Shown: positions 63,201 to 64,000 of the stretch, in pieces
Numbering within the stretch: position 1 is the first letter of the stretch
How the letters are laid out: every line of letters starts with the position of its first letter
Assembly (NCBI RefSeq): GCF_964188355.1
Contig: NC_134189.1
Span: 6,081,001-6,145,000, forward strand
DNA length: 64,000 bases
Direction: 5' to 3'
DNA from: Buteo buteo
Taxonomy: Eukaryota; Chordata; Aves; Accipitriformes; Accipitridae
Translations under genes and position numbers: made by a program
Notes under the pieces: generated by a model
The model's input: only the letters and a program-made list of their open reading frames with translations
What the model was told of the DNA's origin: nothing
Databases searched by the model: none

Positions 63201-64000
63201 GTCACAGACATTTTTTCTAATAGTTTCCACTGGAATAAGATAGGATCATTTTGGTAACTGTTCTGCAACAGCATAATAGATAGAACTGTTGACTGAATAA
63301 ACAGTAAAAGCATAAGAACAGTTGGGTATTTTTTATCTCACTGGGTTAACATTTTGTGTACACACTGATATATTTACAGAGCTAGCAAATTATATTTGTA
63401 ATGGTTACAACGCTACAAGGATTAGTCATCAAAATCAATTCTATCACTACCAATCTCTATAAATATTAATGTTCCACACTAAACTACTTAATCTGCCACG
63501 GGGAATCAAAATCATTTCATCTTCACAGAACACTTTAGTTTACTCTTAAAATTTCCATGACTATTACCTTGCCCAGTTTATAAAAGGAAGTAGTGCAATG
63601 CCACAAAATTAATAGTGTAAATCATCCAAGTGTGATCAAAAGACACCATGCTTTCTCTCTCTGATTTTATAGTGTCCTTGTTTTTATGGGAAGCAGAACA
63701 TCACAGTTTAATCTTGCAAAGGCAGATTCTGCATCGGTTGTGGCGGCAAGGGGGGAGATCGATTATCATGCAATCATTTATAGAGTAACTTCAACTACAA
63801 CCCCCAGTGCAGAACCAGGGACCTGCCGTGCTGGAGAACCGCACGTCCACATCCCCCAGTGAGACAGGACCTCTCGGGAAGGCATCCTGGCACACCACCC
63901 AACCACCCATCCACTTTCTGGGTCCTACAGGGGTGTTTCAAAGCCCTTATCGGTTGCCACTCCGCAGAGAGCAGCTGATGCAGGGAGAGATGAAGGTTGA
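60262..64000. other. Non-coding stretch at window end
   Basis: No retroviral internal sequence follows the truncated LTR. The 166-codon minus frame at 61186-61686 has no domain. A and T runs occur near 63009 and 63060. The rest is unassigned AT-rich DNA. Confidence 0.5.

Noticed and set aside
1..64000. tRNA, rRNA, CRISPR array or bacterial operon signals
   Set aside because: No tRNA cloverleaf with A/B boxes, no rRNA motifs and no regularly spaced repeats were found. The sequence is vertebrate in character.

Overview
The window looks like nuclear DNA from a bird. It is AT-rich and sparse in repeats. No protein-coding gene, rRNA or tRNA can be supported anywhere in the 64 kb. The strongest clue to the host is a pair of long terminal repeats (LTRs) of a type I recognise from avian endogenous retroviruses. 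One is complete, at 21103-21681, with a 5-bp target-site duplication. The other has lost its 5' part, at about 59830-60261. Weakly conserved fragments of ancient amniote repeats (MIR-like SINE pieces and an L3/CR1-type LINE tail) and simple repeats also fit a vertebrate. There are no operons, ribosome-binding sites, CRISPR arrays or phage modules.

Layout. 1-12.5 kb: non-coding, with a MIR-like SINE near 1.1 kb, a GA-rich tract at 4.35 kb and an (AT)n microsatellite at 6.4 kb. 12.55-12.92 kb: a CpG-dense patch. 13-21 kb: non-coding, with an AT-rich homeodomain-motif-like block at 14.55 kb, a second MIR-like piece at 15.3 kb and another CpG-dense patch at 20.5-20.8 kb. 21.1-21.7 kb: the complete solo LTR. 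22-30 kb: a small hairpin followed by a 13-bp repeat (23.9 kb), the L3/CR1-like tail (24.05-24.25 kb), a 70-bp pyrimidine tract (26.3 kb) and a C-rich quadruplex-prone patch (26.76 kb). 30-42 kb: candidate conserved non-coding blocks, a perfect 67-bp tandem duplication (34.5 kb), a MIR-like piece (36.3 kb) and an A29 run (38.0 kb). 42.4-43.3 kb: GC- and CpG-rich DNA with a strong G-quadruplex motif. 44.46-44.53 kb: a long, nearly perfect hairpin. 46.28-46.66 kb: the densest CpG patch. 47.65 kb: another MIR-like piece. 48-64 kb: mostly featureless DNA, with a CpG-rich patch at 54.2 kb, a candidate conserved block at 54.8-55.1 kb and the truncated LTR at 59.8-60.3 kb.

Interpretation. The window is most simply an intergenic stretch or the inside of a very large intron. 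All open frames are short (the longest is 179 codons). They lack recognisable domains and lie in CpG-rich, low-complexity or LTR sequence, so I call none a gene. I cannot exclude small exons, long non-coding RNAs or enhancers, which need transcript data or cross-species alignment. No new multi-gene system is visible. The most notable items are the LTR pair, the exact tandem duplication, the 44.5-kb hairpin and the CpG-dense islets in otherwise AT-rich DNA.
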